Source of the DNA: CAVXYG01 sp963706835
GTDB taxonomy: Bacteria; Actinomycetota; Actinomycetes; S36-B12; GCA-2699445
Direction of reading: 5' to 3'
Assembly (NCBI GenBank): GCA_963706835.1
Contig: CAVPOB010000017.1
Coordinates: 62,001-126,000 of the forward strand
Length of the DNA stretch: 64,000 nucleotides
The translations under genes and the position numbers were made by a program. This document shows, one piece after another, positions 51,738 through 62,061 of this stretch. The notes under the pieces are model-generated. The model saw nothing but the letters and a program-made list of their open reading frames with translations. It was not told the DNA's origin and searched no databases. Numbering within the stretch: position 1 is the stretch's first letter; the number at the start of each line of letters is the position of its first letter.

Positions 51738-52508
51738 TCAGGAGAAATCCACCACGACCGGCGCGTGGTCGCTCCACCGCTGCGCGTAGGAGGGCGCCCG
51801 TCCGATGGTCACCGACGTCGCGCGAGCGGCCAGCCCCTGCGTCGCTAGTGCGTGGTCGATGCGCCAGCCGGCGTCGTTGTCGAAGGCCTGGCCACGCCAG
51901 GACCACCAGGTGTACGGACCCGGGCCCGGGCCCCCGAAGCGGCGTCCCAGGTCGACCCAGCCATGACCCGCCCAGCGGTCGAAGTAAGCACGCTCCTTCG
52001 GCAGGAAGCCCGCCTTCTTCAGGTTGCCCTTCCAGTTCTTGATATCGACCTCGCGGTGGGCGATGTTGAAGTCGCCGGTCACCACTGCCGGGTCGGGCAG
52101 CGCCGCCATCCGGGCCGTCATCGCCTCCAGGAACGCGTACTTCACATCCTGGCGCGGCGTTGCGGCCTCCCCGGTGTGCACATAGCACGACACCACGTCG
52201 ATGCCGGCGGTGCTGACTTCCAACCACCGGCCGGCGTCGTCGACGCCCGCCGCCAGGTGTTCGCTGCGCTGCTCGATGGGATAGCGCGACAGCACCGCCA
52301 CGCCGGCCCGGCCGGGCTGGTCGGACTCGGCATGGGCGACGTGGTAGTCGGCCATGCCGGCATCGGCGAGCACCTTCGCCAACTGGTCGGCACTGGCCCG
52401 CACCTCCTGCAGCGTGATGATGTCCGCCTCGGCGGCGGCCAGCCAGGCCAGGCCGCCGCGCCGAGCGGCAGCCCGTACGCCATTGAGGTTCACGACGATC
52501 AGCCGCAT
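51738..52508 (-). CDS. xthA: Exodeoxyribonuclease III / AP endonuclease
   Basis: 256 residues, ExoIII/APE1 fold. Active-site motifs: LIVVNLNGVRAAARRGGLAWL (metal Asn), ITLQEVRA (Glu), GRAGVAVLSR, AVVTGDFNIAHREVDIKN (Asp/Asn), YTWWSWRGQAFDNDAGWRIDHALAT and the final WSDHAPVVVDF (Asp-His). Cuts abasic sites and removes 3' blocks in base-excision repair, alongside the Nei-like glycosylase at 56 kb. ATG 52508 has GGAGGGG upstream; TACGGT (52528-52533, minus strand) is the probable -10. The nine-unit G-rich minisatellite begins 7 bp further upstream, where the -35 should be. Confidence 0.93.
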   Translation of the reverse strand: MRLIVVNLNGVRAAARRGGLAWLAAAEADIITLQEVRASADQLAKVLADAGMADYHVAHAESDQPGRAGVAVLSRYPIEQRSEHLAAGVDDAGRWLEVSTAGIDVVSCYVHTGEAATPRQDVKYAFLEAMTARMAALPDPAVVTGDFNIAHREVDIKNWKGNLKKAGFLPKERAYFDRWAGHGWVDLGRRFGGPGPGPYTWWSWRGQAFDNDAGWRIDHALATQGLAARATSVTIGRAPSYAQRWSDHAPVVVDFS

Positions 52509-52527
52509 CGCACCCCCTCCTCATCCG

Positions 52528-52533
52528 ACCGTA
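52528..52533 (-). promoter_or_regulatory. -10-like hexamer TACGGT of xthA
   Basis: Minus-strand TACGGT about 20 nt before the xthA ATG, leaving a short leader with GGAGGGG. The -35 position falls inside the minisatellite. Confidence 0.4.
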
Positions 52534-52539
52534 CTGGTT

Positions 52540-52695
52540 GGCCGGGCCGGGGGGATTGGCCGGGCCGGGGGGATTGGCCGGGCCGGGGGGATGGCCGGGC
52601 CGGGGGGTTGGCCGGGCCGGGGGGATGGCCGGGCCGGGGGGGATGGCCGGGCCGGGGGGATGGCCGGGCCGGGGGGATTGGCCGGGCGGGGGGAT
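52540..52695. repeat. Nine-copy G-rich minisatellite GGCCGGGCCGGGGGGATT
   Basis: Nine tandem units of 16-18 bp starting at 52540, 52558, 52576, 52593, 52610, 52627, 52645, 52662 and 52680. They differ mainly in the number of G (6 or 8) and in ending AT, ATT or TT; the last lacks CC. Each unit has three or more G runs, so the plus strand can form G-quadruplexes. Unrelated in sequence to the 63-bp element. Confidence 0.95.
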
Positions 52696-52962
52696 GGCCG
52701 GGTCCCAGCACCGCCCGCCCCGCCGCACCGGGGCTGCCCGGGCAACACCGACCATGGCGGGCGGTCGGCTTCGGTGCGATTGCGCGGAAGGTTCGTCGGC
52801 ATCGCTCGGGCGCGGCAAACTCCAACAGGGGCAAGCGGGCTCATCGCGATCCAGATTGCGCTGCTGAGAGCCGCGCGGCTGACCGTGGGAACCGTTCAGC
52901 TGCGCTGGGCGATGTCGGCGCTCCCTAGGGCGGGGCCGGAACTGCGCCCCCCCGCGGGGGTG
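52696..52962. other. Non-coding stretch between the two repeat types
   Basis: About 270 bp without a recognisable gene, RNA or terminator; open frames crossing it are composition effects. Confidence 0.5.
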
Positions 52963-53270
52963 TGCGCCCCCTGCGGGGGTTTGTACCCGCAGACGGGGGC
53001 TGGGAACGCCTCCGGCACGGCAGGTCTGCACCCGACATGGGGGTTTGCACCCGGGACGGGGGCTGGGAGCGCCTCCGAGACTGCAGGTCTGCACCCGATA
53101 TGGGGGTTTGCACCCGGGACGGGGGCGCTGGGCCCCGATCCGGCCGATTCCGCCCCCGCGCCGGGTGCAAACCCCCGAACCGGGTGCAAACGTCCCCGGA
53201 AACCGGCCGAATTCGCCCCCGCGCCGGGTGCAAACCCCCGAACCGGGTGCAAACCCCCGAACCAGGTGCA
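52963..53270. repeat. 63-bp-unit inverted array, locus 3 (whole element inverted)
   Basis: Left arm: TGCGCCC at 52963 and TGCACCC at 53027 and 53090 (spacing 64, 63). Right arm: GGGTGCA at 53182-53188 and 53245-53251 (63 apart), then one extra 19-bp core copy ending ACCAGGTGCA. The central core, GGCCCCGATCCGGCCGATTC then CGCCCCCG (about 53131-53158), is the reverse complement of the core at loci 1 and 2, and the left-arm linker (GCCTCCG...GGCAGGTC) is the right-arm linker type of those loci. So this copy sits in the opposite orientation. It lies downstream of icd. Confidence 0.9.
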
Positions 53271-53544
53271 GACGCCTCGGAAGCGGGGCGAGGCGCCATC
53301 CGGCGGAGGGCCCGGGCGGCCGGCGGCCGGCTCGCTCCACCCGCAGACACGGGAGCCAACCACACTCCCGATGACGAAGAGCCGGCAAACGTCGCCGCAG
53401 AGAGGCCGAAAGCAGCGGATGCCGCTGCGGACGTTCGAAGGTCGGCGATGCTGCCCTTGCCACCGAGGGAGCCAGCAGTAGTGCGAAGGCACGCCGTGCA
53501 GCCCCGCCGCCTGGCCGAGTTGCCGACGACGAGGGCTCGGCGGC
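53271..53544. other. Non-coding stretch downstream of icd
   Basis: No gene, RNA or obvious hairpin found in the 270 bp between array 3 and the icd stop. Confidence 0.5.
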
Positions 53545-54759
53545 TCAGGCCATCGCGCGCTGCAGGTTCTCGTCGATCGCGGCGAGGAACTCCTGCGTGG
53601 TCAGCCACTCCTGGTCGCCGCCGACCAGCAGCGCCAGGTCCTTGGTCATCTTCCCGCTCTCGACGGTCTCCACGCAGACCCGCTCCAGCGTCTCGGCGAA
53701 GGCGGTCACCTCGGGGGTGCCGTCCATCCGGCCGCGGTGCGCCAGGCCCCGGGTCCAGGCGAAGATCGAGGCGATCGGGTTGGTGGACGTGGGCTTGCCG
53801 GCCTCGTGCTGGCGGAAGTGGCGGGTCACGGTGCCGTGCGCGGCCTCTGCCTCGACGGTCTGACCGTCCGGGGTCATCAGCACCGAGGTCATCAGGCCGA
53901 GGGAGCCGAAGCCCTGCGCGACGGTGTCGGACTGCACGTCGCCGTCGTAGTTCTTGCAGGCCCAGACGTAGCCGCCCTCCCACTTCATGGCCGCGGCCAC
54001 CATGTCGTCGATGAGGCGGTGCTCGTAGGTGAGGCCGGCAGCGGCGAACTCCTCGGCGAACTCCGCCTCGAAGACCTCGGCGAACAAGTCCTTGAAGCGA
54101 CCGTCGTAGGCCTTCAGGATCGTGTTCTTCGTCGACATGTAGACGGGGAAGTTGCGGGCGAGGCCGTACCGGAAGGACGCCCGCGCGAAGTCGCGGATGG
54201 AGTCGTCGAGGTTGTACATGGCCATCGCCACGCCGCCGCCCGGGAAGTCGTAGACGTCGAACTCCATCGGCTCCGAGCCGTCGGCCGGCGTGAAGGTGAC
54301 CGTCAGCGAACCGGGACCCGGCACCTTGAAGTCGGTGGCGCGGTACTGGTCGCCGAAGGCGTGACGGCCGACCACGATCGGCTTGGTCCAGCCGGGCACC
54401 AGCCGCGGGATGTTGCTGATGATGATCGGCTCGCGGAAGATCACGCCGCCGAGGATGTTGCGGATGGTGCCGTTGGGCGAGCGCCACATCTTCTTCAGGC
54501 CGAACTCCTCCACCCGCGCCTCGTCGGGCGTGATCGTGGCGCACTTCACGCCCACGCCGTACTGCTTGATGGCGTTGGCGGCATCGACCGTGACCTGGTC
54601 GTCGGTGGCGTCGCGGTGCTCGACGCCGAGGTCGTAGTACTTCAGGTCGACATCGAGGTAGGGCAGGATCAACTGCTCCTTGATGAACGCCCAGATGATG
54701 CGGGTCATCTCGTCGCCGTCCAGCTCGACGACGGGATTGACTACCTTGATCTTGCCCAC
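53545..54759 (-). CDS. icd: Isocitrate dehydrogenase, NADP-dependent (homodimeric type)
   Basis: 404 residues. Oxidative decarboxylation of isocitrate to 2-oxoglutarate in the TCA cycle. Family features: KVVNPVVELDGDEMTRIIW, MWRSPNGTIRNILGGVIFREPI (substrate loop with Ser/Asn/Arg), YMSTKNTILKAYDGRFKDLF, DDMVAAAMKWEGGYVWACKNYDGDVQSDTVAQGFGSLGLMTS (metal Asp) and EAAHGTVTRHFRQHEAGKPTSTNPIASIFAW (NADP site). This is the eukaryote-like NADP subfamily of ~405 residues. GTG start 54759 with AAAGGA upstream; mdh follows the same strand upstream. Confidence 0.97.
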   Translation of the reverse strand: MGKIKVVNPVVELDGDEMTRIIWAFIKEQLILPYLDVDLKYYDLGVEHRDATDDQVTVDAANAIKQYGVGVKCATITPDEARVEEFGLKKMWRSPNGTIRNILGGVIFREPIIISNIPRLVPGWTKPIVVGRHAFGDQYRATDFKVPGPGSLTVTFTPADGSEPMEFDVYDFPGGGVAMAMYNLDDSIRDFARASFRYGLARNFPVYMSTKNTILKAYDGRFKDLFAEVFEAEFAEEFAAAGLTYEHRLIDDMVAAAMKWEGGYVWACKNYDGDVQSDTVAQGFGSLGLMTSVLMTPDGQTVEAEAAHGTVTRHFRQHEAGKPTSTNPIASIFAWTRGLAHRGRMDGTPEVTAFAETLERVCVETVESGKMTKDLALLVGGDQEWLTTQEFLAAIDENLQRAMA

Positions 54760-54843
54760 GACGGGTCCTTTCTCTGCGCGTGATCGCGACGTCATCCGGC
54801 GATGATGCCGGGCTTCGTCGCGATCAACGCACCAACAGACTGC

Positions 54844-55804
54844 TTACAGATCCTTGACGTCGGCCTGCTTGGCCGCAACTGCCGCAGCAGCTTCGCGCAG
54901 GCCCTCCAGCTCGATCGCGGTCAGCTCGGTGGGCACGACCCGGCGCACGCCCTCGCGGCCGAGTTCGGCCTCCACGCCAAGGTAGACCCCGGAGATGCCG
55001 TCGTACTCGCCGTCCACCCAGGCACACACCGGCATCACTGCGCCGGAGTCCTCGATGACAGCCTTGGCCATCCGAGCCGCGGCGGCCGATGGCGCGTAGT
55101 AGGCCGACCCGGTCTTCAGCAGGGCCACGACCTCGGCCCCACCGTTGCGGGTACGCACCACGAGGTCCTCGATCTCTTCGGCCGACAGCAGTTCGGTCAG
55201 CGGCTTGCCGTCCACGGTGCAGCGGGACGGCACCGGCACCATGGTGTCGCCGTGGGAGCCGAGCGTCAGGGTCTGGACCGAGCCCACCGGGCACGCCGAG
55301 CTTGGTGGCGATGTTGTTGGTGAAGCGGGCGGTGTCGAGCATGCCGGCCTGGCCCAGGATCCGATGCTTCGGGAATCCGGTGACGATCTGGGCCAGCGCG
55401 GTCATCTCGTCGAGCGGATTGGCGACGTTGATGATGACGGCATCGGGGGCGTGCTCGGCGACGTTCTCGGCGACGGAGCGCATGATCTTGGCGTTGGTTT
55501 CGATGAGATCCATCCGGCTCATGCCGGGCTTGCGGGGCAGACCGGCGGTGATGACGACGACGTCGGAGCCGGCGATGGCCTCATAACCGGAACCATCGGT
55601 ACCCGTGGTCTGCCCGACGACGGTGGTCTCGAAGCCCTCGATCGGCCGCGACTGGTTCAGGTCCAGCGCCAGGCCCTCGGGCTTGCCCTCGATCACGTCG
55701 GTCAGTACGACCTCGGCGAAGACGTCGTACTCCGCCAGTCGCTGCGCCGTCGTGGAGCCGTAGAACCCTGCTCCGATCACCGTGACCTTGCCGTCGCGTG
55801 CCAT
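54844..55804 (-). CDS. mdh: Malate dehydrogenase, LDH-like type (one-base insertion)
   Basis: 319 residues after correction. NAD-dependent oxidation of malate to oxaloacetate. VTVIGAGFYGSTTAQRLAEYDVF (Rossmann), GSDVVVITAGLPRKPGMSRMDLIETNAKI (substrate Arg), INVANPLDEMTALAQIVTGF, ILGQAGMLDTARF and LTLGSHGDTMVPVPSRCTVDGKPL (catalytic His). The frame breaks at CC 55287-55288: one base less joins KLGVP to VGSVQTLTLGSHGD, the family reading. ATG 55804 with GGGAG upstream. Pairs with icd as a TCA gene couple. Confidence 0.94.
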
Positions 55805-55917
55805 ATCGCCAACTCCCGCCGTCAGGTGCGACCGTCGCGCAGCAACCGGTCGCACGACTGCTCAACCCGAGGGGAAATGTGCCTGCGCGTGCCCGGTTCA
55901 GGGTATCGGCCGCGCCA

Positions 55918-56703
55918 TCACGGGACGGGACCGGGCTGGCACTGCGGGCACCAGTAGGTCACGCGATCGGCCGGGGGCACTGCGATCCGGCCCATCCTGA
56001 TCGGCGTGCCACACCTTCGGCACGGCTGGCCGTTCCTGCCGTAGACACCCGGGCGGGGCCGGTCGACGCGACCGCGGGCATCCACGCTCGCCTGCATCTG
56101 GGTCCTCGTGCGGTCCAGCGCCTCCGACAGGGATGCTGCATCGCGGGCTGCGGTCCACGGGCTGACCCCCGCGTGGGAGGCGGTCTCAGCGACCCAGATC
56201 GTGCCGAGCCCGCTGATCACCCGCTGGTCGAGCAGCGCCGCGCCGAGCGGCCGCTCCCCCTGCGCCTGCACGTTGGCCGCTGCAGCGACGGGGTCGAATC
56301 CCACGGCCAGGACGTCCGGTCCCAGGTGCCCGATGATGCGGTCCTCGTTGGCGGTGAGCACGACTTCCACGATGCCCAGGCGCAGCCCCACCGCTTGGGT
56401 GTCGGCAGTCTGCAGCCAGGCTCGGATCTGCCAGTGCGGACCTGCTGCCGGCCGCTCACCCGCTGCCCCGGTCGCCCACCGTCCTTCCATCTTCAAATGG
56501 GAGTGAAGGGTCAGCGCTCGGGTGCCGTCGGTGAGACGGGTCAACAGATGCTTGCCCGCGACATCCGTCCCGGTGACCTGCATGCCTGCCAGTGCAACGG
56601 TGGCGAAGCGCGGCACGCGCAGCTCTGCCCGGTCGAGGCGACGACCGGCCAGCGATGCATCGAGCCTGGCGGCGGTGCGCCGAACCGCGTCTCCTTCTGG
56701 CAT
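55918..56703 (-). CDS. nei2: Endonuclease VIII-like DNA glycosylase (Nei2 type)
   Basis: 261 residues. Starts MPEGDAVRRTAARLDASLAG: Pro2 and Glu3 are the catalytic pair of Fpg/Nei enzymes and PEGD is the Nei form. GKHLLTRL supplies the conserved Lys, and the helix-two-turn-helix holds LLDQRVISGLGTIWVAE. C-terminal zinc finger: CRRCGTPIRMGRI...YWCPQCQ. Removes oxidised pyrimidines and cuts the strand; the product is a substrate for xthA. Confidence 0.92.
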   Translation of the reverse strand: MPEGDAVRRTAARLDASLAGRRLDRAELRVPRFATVALAGMQVTGTDVAGKHLLTRLTDGTRALTLHSHLKMEGRWATGAAGERPAAGPHWQIRAWLQTADTQAVGLRLGIVEVVLTANEDRIIGHLGPDVLAVGFDPVAAAANVQAQGERPLGAALLDQRVISGLGTIWVAETASHAGVSPWTAARDAASLSEALDRTRTQMQASVDARGRVDRPRPGVYGRNGQPCRRCGTPIRMGRIAVPPADRVTYWCPQCQPGPVP

Positions 56704-56709
56704 GGCGCC

Positions 56710-57033
56710 TCAGATGAGCGGAACCCACAGGCCGAGCACGAACAGCCCGATCGCGAGCAGGGCGAGCACCGAGACATCGATGTACTTGGCGCGCACGGCG
56801 AGCAGGCCTGCGTCGTCCTCACTGCGCAGGGCGCGGATGAGGAGCGCCGCGGTCACGGCTCCCGACAGCGTGAGCGCCCCCAGTCGGAAGTTGACCACGA
56901 CCAGCACGACCCCGAGCAGCGCCAGAACTAGGACCAACGCCAACGGCCGCCACTGCCGGCGCGTGACCGTGGCCGCGAACGCCGCGTACGGCCGAAGTGG
57001 CGGTTCGCCCTGCTCGTCGTCGACCTGCGCCAT
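56710..57033 (-). CDS. DUF3017 membrane protein
   Basis: 107 residues with three hydrophobic helices (PLALVLVLALLGVVLVVVNF, LGALTLSGAVTAALLIRAL, YIDVSVLALLAIGLFVLGLWVPL). LRSEDDAGLLAVRAKYIDV between helices 2 and 3 is typical of the small actinobacterial DUF3017 family, which lies directly after folD, as here (3-bp gap). Function unknown; likely translated with folD. Confidence 0.88.
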   Translation of the reverse strand: MAQVDDEQGEPPLRPYAAFAATVTRRQWRPLALVLVLALLGVVLVVVNFRLGALTLSGAVTAALLIRALRSEDDAGLLAVRAKYIDVSVLALLAIGLFVLGLWVPLI

Positions 57034-57036
57034 GCT

Positions 57037-57882
57037 TCAGGCCCGCTCTGCTGCCTCGACGACATTGGCCAAGAGCATCGCGCGGGTCATCGGCCCCACA
57101 CCTCCGGGCATCGGCGCGAGGAACCCCGCCACCTCGCGCACGTGCGGTGCGACATCTCCCACGAGCCCCGTCGGGCCGCGGGTGATGCCGACGTCGAGGA
57201 CCGCCGCGCCGGGCTTGACCATGTCCGGCGTGATGAGGCCGGCCACCCCGGCGGCGGCCACCAGGATGTCGGCGCGGCGCGTGTGCGCGGGCAGGTTGCG
57301 GGTTCCGGTGTGGCACAGCGTGACTGTGGCGTTCTCGGTGCGCCGCGTGAGCAGCAGGCCGAGCGGACGTCCCACGGTGACCCCGCGGCCCACGATCGTG
57401 ACCTCGGCCCCCGCGATCGGGACGTCGAAGCGCCGCAGCAGTTCCACGATGCCGCGCGGGGTGCAGGGCAGTGGCCCAGGAGCATTGAGCACCAACCGGC
57501 CGAGGCTGGTCGGATGCAGCCCGTCGGCGTCCTTGGCCGGATCGATGAGCGCCAGCATGGCGTTCTCGTCGATCCCTTTGGGCAGCGGCAGTTGCACGAT
57601 GTACCCGGTGCAAGCGGGGTCGCGGTTCAGCCGCTCGATGGTGGCCGCGATGTCGGCGGCAGTCGCATCGGCCGGCAGGTCCTCCCGCAGCGAAGCAATC
57701 CCCACCTGCTCGCAATCGCGGTGCTTGCCCGCCACATAGGCCCTGCTGCCCGGGTCATCGCCGACCAGGATCGTGCCCAGCCCGGGGATCACGCCCCGCT
57801 GCCGCAGCGCCGCTACGCGCTCGGCCAGCTCGGCCTTGATCGTCGCCGCCGTCGCCTTGCCGTCCAGCACCACCGCCGTCAT
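57037..57882 (-). CDS. folD: Methylene-THF dehydrogenase/methenyl-THF cyclohydrolase FolD
   Basis: 281 residues. Interconverts 5,10-methylene- and 10-formyl-THF, linking the glycine cleavage system to PurH/PurN formyl transfer. Seen: PGLGTILVGDDPGSRAYVAGKHRDCEQVGI (catalytic Lys in YxxxK), GYIVQLPLPKGID, KDADGLHPTSLGRLVL, CTPRGIVELL, VTIVGRGVTVGRPLGLLLTRR (NADP) and PMPGGVGPMTRAMLLANVVEAA. ATG 57882: AACACT lies 7 nt upstream and no ribosome binding site is seen. The longer frame to 57936 is not family-like. Confidence 0.96.
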   Translation of the reverse strand: MTAVVLDGKATAATIKAELAERVAALRQRGVIPGLGTILVGDDPGSRAYVAGKHRDCEQVGIASLREDLPADATAADIAATIERLNRDPACTGYIVQLPLPKGIDENAMLALIDPAKDADGLHPTSLGRLVLNAPGPLPCTPRGIVELLRRFDVPIAGAEVTIVGRGVTVGRPLGLLLTRRTENATVTLCHTGTRNLPAHTRRADILVAAAGVAGLITPDMVKPGAAVLDVGITRGPTGLVGDVAPHVREVAGFLAPMPGGVGPMTRAMLLANVVEAAERA

Positions 57883-57901
57883 GGCCACCAGTGTTCCACG
57901 A

Positions 57902-58861
57902 TCAGCGCCTGCGGTTGCCGATGATGACCGCCGCAAGCGTCAGCGCGATTCCCAGCAGCAGTTCCGGTCCCACCACGACACCGGGCTGGGGGGCGAGCAG
58001 ATCCAGCAGCGCGGCGCCGGCGAGCTGGCCGCTGATCGCGGCCAGCCCGAACCGGAGCACCCCGACGGCCGGCACCGCCCAGGCGGCGATCGCGATGAAG
58101 CCGACTCCGATGGGGCCGCCGATGTAGAGCAGTGGATCACTCGGCAGCGCGCCCAACTGCCAGTCCCCGAACAGCATCCCCATTCCCACCACGAGCAGCA
58201 GTGCCGTCGTGCCGACGGTGAAGTTGACGCCCGCCGCAGCCTGCGCCGAACCGGCGACAACCGCAACCCTGGCGTTGATCGCCTGCTGGACCGCGATCCC
58301 GGCACCGGCCGACAGCACCAGCGCCGCCAGCAACACCGTGCGATTGCCGGCGGCCGGGTCGATGCGGGGCGCTGCGATGAGCGCGACCGCGGCGACGGCC
58401 AGAAGCGCGGCGATCGCGCGGCTACCAGTCACGGGCAGTCTGCCGGCCGGTGCCAGCCCGGCGGCGTCCACCCCAAGGGACGCCGCGGTTTGGCCGGCGA
58501 CCACCCCCACGATGAACAGCGCCACGCCCAGGGTGGGCACGGTGAGTCCTTGGGTTGCGACCAACCAGGCCCCGCCCACGCCACCGAGCAGATGCCAGGG
58601 CCGCAACTGACGCGCTCTGACCGCGCGGGTGATGGCCCGCGCCCCGGCACGCAGCCCAGGCAGCAGGAGCAGTCCGAGCAGCAGGAGGAACAGCCCCGTG
58701 CCGAAACCGATGAGCGCGGCCTGGAAACCGGCAGCGGTCGGGCTGCTCCCGCCGTCGGCCAATCGACCGGCCAGGGCCGCGTTGACCCTGGACTGCACCG
58801 CTACGAGCAGCCCCACGCCGAGCGCGGCGAGCATCGCCCACCGGACGTTCCGCACCGTCAT
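57902..58861 (-). CDS. DMT-type inner-membrane transporter (DUF606/YdcZ-like)
   Basis: 319 residues with about ten hydrophobic helices in two similar halves (AMLAALGVGLLVAVQSRVNAALA at the start; VLLAALVLSAGAGIAVQQAINARVAVVAGS opening the second). LxxxQxxxNAxLA at both openings and GGPIGVGFIAIAAWAVPAVGVLRFGLAAISGQLAGAALLD are the DMT YdcZ-type features. Substrate unknown. Start at 58861 is the closest to the first helix; ATG 58909 and 58939 are possible. It lies directly upstream of folD on the same strand (19-bp gap). Confidence 0.82.
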   Translation of the reverse strand: MTVRNVRWAMLAALGVGLLVAVQSRVNAALAGRLADGGSSPTAAGFQAALIGFGTGLFLLLLGLLLLPGLRAGARAITRAVRARQLRPWHLLGGVGGAWLVATQGLTVPTLGVALFIVGVVAGQTAASLGVDAAGLAPAGRLPVTGSRAIAALLAVAAVALIAAPRIDPAAGNRTVLLAALVLSAGAGIAVQQAINARVAVVAGSAQAAAGVNFTVGTTALLLVVGMGMLFGDWQLGALPSDPLLYIGGPIGVGFIAIAAWAVPAVGVLRFGLAAISGQLAGAALLDLLAPQPGVVVGPELLLGIALTLAAVIIGNRRR

Positions 58862-58924
58862 GGCAGGGACCGCATCATGGCCCGAGGGTACGGGTGCGCT
58901 CGGCGGCATGGTCGGGGGTCTGCG

Positions 58925-58930
58925 TAGGGT
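58925..58930 (+). promoter_or_regulatory. -10-like hexamer TAGGGT of the quinone oxidoreductase
   Basis: TAGGGT, 7 nt, ATG at 58938; leaderless promoter candidate. Confidence 0.5.
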
Positions 58931-58937
58931 AGGCGCC

Positions 58938-59897
58938 ATGCGCGCAATCCAGGTCACCGAGTTCGGCGGTCCCGAGGTCCTGCAACTGGTCGAGTTGCCC
59001 GATCCCGTGCCGGGGCCCGGCGAGGTGGTGCTGGAGGTCACCGGTGTCGGAGTGAACTACGCCGACACGCACCAGACCGAGAACTCCTACCTGTCCACCC
59101 AAGAACTGCCCTTCGTGCCAGGCGCGGAGGTCGTCGGGCTGACGCCCGAGGGCCGGCGGGTCTGCGGGTTCGTTGCTCGCGGCGGAGCCTACGCGGAGCG
59201 AGCCGTGGTGCAGCAGGCGGCCGTGTTCGACGTCCCGGAACAGGTCGGTGACGCGGCCGCTTTGTCGCTGCTGGTGCAGGGGCTGACGGCATACCACCTG
59301 TTGCGCACGTCTGCCCGGCTCAGCGCCGGCGAGTCGGTGGTCGTCCACGCGGCTGCGGGCGGCGTCGGCAGCCTGGCCGTGCAGTTGGCCAAGCAGTGGG
59401 GTGCCGGCCGGGTCATCGGGGTTGCCTCCACACCGCAGAAGCGGGAACTGGCGCAATCGCTTGGTGCCGATGCCACGGTCGACGCCGGCGCGGCGGACCT
59501 CAACGCCGCCTTGCGGGAGGCCAACGGCGGCCGGAAGGTGGACGTGGTGCTGGAGATGGTGGGCGGGCGCACTTTCGACGAGTCGCTGCGGGCGCTGGCA
59601 CCGTTCGGCCGCCTGGTGACCTTCGGCATGGCCTCGCGCGAACCGGCCGCTCCGATCGCACCGGCATCTCTCATGGCGGGCTCCAAAGCGGTGATCGGCT
59701 TCTGGCTGGTGGATGCCATGCGGCCGGCCACCATCGCGACGATGGTGGCGAAGCCGCTGCGGGAGCTGGTGGGCATGGTGGCGCAGGGAACGCTGGTGCC
59801 GTTGCCGGGCCAGACCTACCCGTTGGACCAGGCCCGCCGCGCCCATGAGGACCTGGTGGCGCGGCGCACTACCGGCAAGGTCGTGCTCGCGCCCTAG
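58938..59897 (+). CDS. NADPH:quinone oxidoreductase (zinc-free MDR family)
   Basis: 319 residues. Medium-chain dehydrogenase/reductase of the QOR group: MRAIQVTEFGGPEVLQLVELPDPVPGPGEVVLEV, GVNYADTHQTENSYLS, VPGAEVVG, and the NADP Rossmann part GESVVVHAAAGGVGSLAVQLAKQWGAGRVIG (AxxGGVG). No catalytic-zinc Cys/His set. C-terminal LVPLPGQTYPLDQARRAHEDLVARRTTGKVVL is standard. Converges with purH. Confidence 0.92.
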   Translation: MRAIQVTEFGGPEVLQLVELPDPVPGPGEVVLEVTGVGVNYADTHQTENSYLSTQELPFVPGAEVVGLTPEGRRVCGFVARGGAYAERAVVQQAAVFDVPEQVGDAAALSLLVQGLTAYHLLRTSARLSAGESVVVHAAAGGVGSLAVQLAKQWGAGRVIGVASTPQKRELAQSLGADATVDAGAADLNAALREANGGRKVDVVLEMVGGRTFDESLRALAPFGRLVTFGMASREPAAPIAPASLMAGSKAVIGFWLVDAMRPATIATMVAKPLRELVGMVAQGTLVPLPGQTYPLDQARRAHEDLVARRTTGKVVLAP

Positions 59898-59902
59898 TCC
59901 CC

Positions 59903-61449
<1,547 letters not shown>

Positions 61450-61453
<4 letters not shown>

Positions 61454-62041
61454 GGGAGGGTGACCTTCCTGTCGCTGATGCGGTAGCCGTGCCGGACCAG
61501 GCGGTCGGCGACGTCGACGACGAGGCGCCGCTCGACGACCTTGATCCGTTCGTGCAGCGTCGCCTCGTCGTCCTCGGGCAGGACGGCGACGGCTTCCTGC
61601 GCGATGATCGGTCCGCTGTCCACACCGGCATCGACCAGGTGCACGGTGCAGCCGGTTACCTTGACGCCGTAGGCGAGCGCGTCCCGGACGGCATGAGCTC
61701 CCGGGAACGCTGGCAGCAGTGCGGGGTGGCTGTTGACGGTGCGGCCCCCGAAGGCGGCCAGGAAGGCGGGACCGAAGAGCCGCATGAAGCCGAGGCTGAA
61801 CACCCAGTCGGGGCGGTGCTCCGAAATGGCCTGCGTCAGTGCCTGGTCCCACTGCGCTCGGGTCTGGTAGTCGGAGACCGGCACCACGAAGGTCGCGCTG
61901 CGCAGGCGCTCGCTGCAGTGCTGCCACGCCGGGCCGATCCGACCCCACCGCGACGACATCGGCGCCGATCTCAGCATCCAGCAACGCCTGCAGCAGCGTT
62001 CCACTGCCGGAGGCGAGGGCGAGGATCCGTTGGCGGCTCAC
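61450..62041 (-). CDS. purN: Phosphoribosylglycinamide formyltransferase PurN (one-base insertion)
   Basis: 196 residues after correction. Formylates GAR with 10-formyl-THF. N-part: RILALASGSGTLLQALLDAEIGADVVAVGSDRPGVAAL. C-part: FVVPVSDYQTRAQWDQAL, DWVFSLGFMRLFGPAFLAAFGGRTVNSHPALLPAFPGAHAVRDALAYGVKVTGCTVHLVDAGVDSGPIIAQEAV (catalytic Asn-His-Asp set). The two parts are in adjacent frames with one extra base somewhere in 61890-61945. GTG start 62041 lies 6 nt after TAGCAT. Operon purN-purH. Confidence 0.93.
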
Positions 62042-62047
62042 TCCACA

Positions 62048-62053
62048 ATGCTA
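62048..62053 (-). promoter_or_regulatory. -10-like hexamer TAGCAT of purN-purH
   Basis: Minus-strand TAGCAT, 6 nt, GTG start of purN. Confidence 0.5.
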
Positions 62054-62061
62054 GGCGGAGA

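Noticed and set aside
52540..52695. Gly/Pro-rich repeat protein upstream of xthA
   Set aside because: The open frames come from a DNA minisatellite whose unit length (16, 17, 18) breaks any reading frame.
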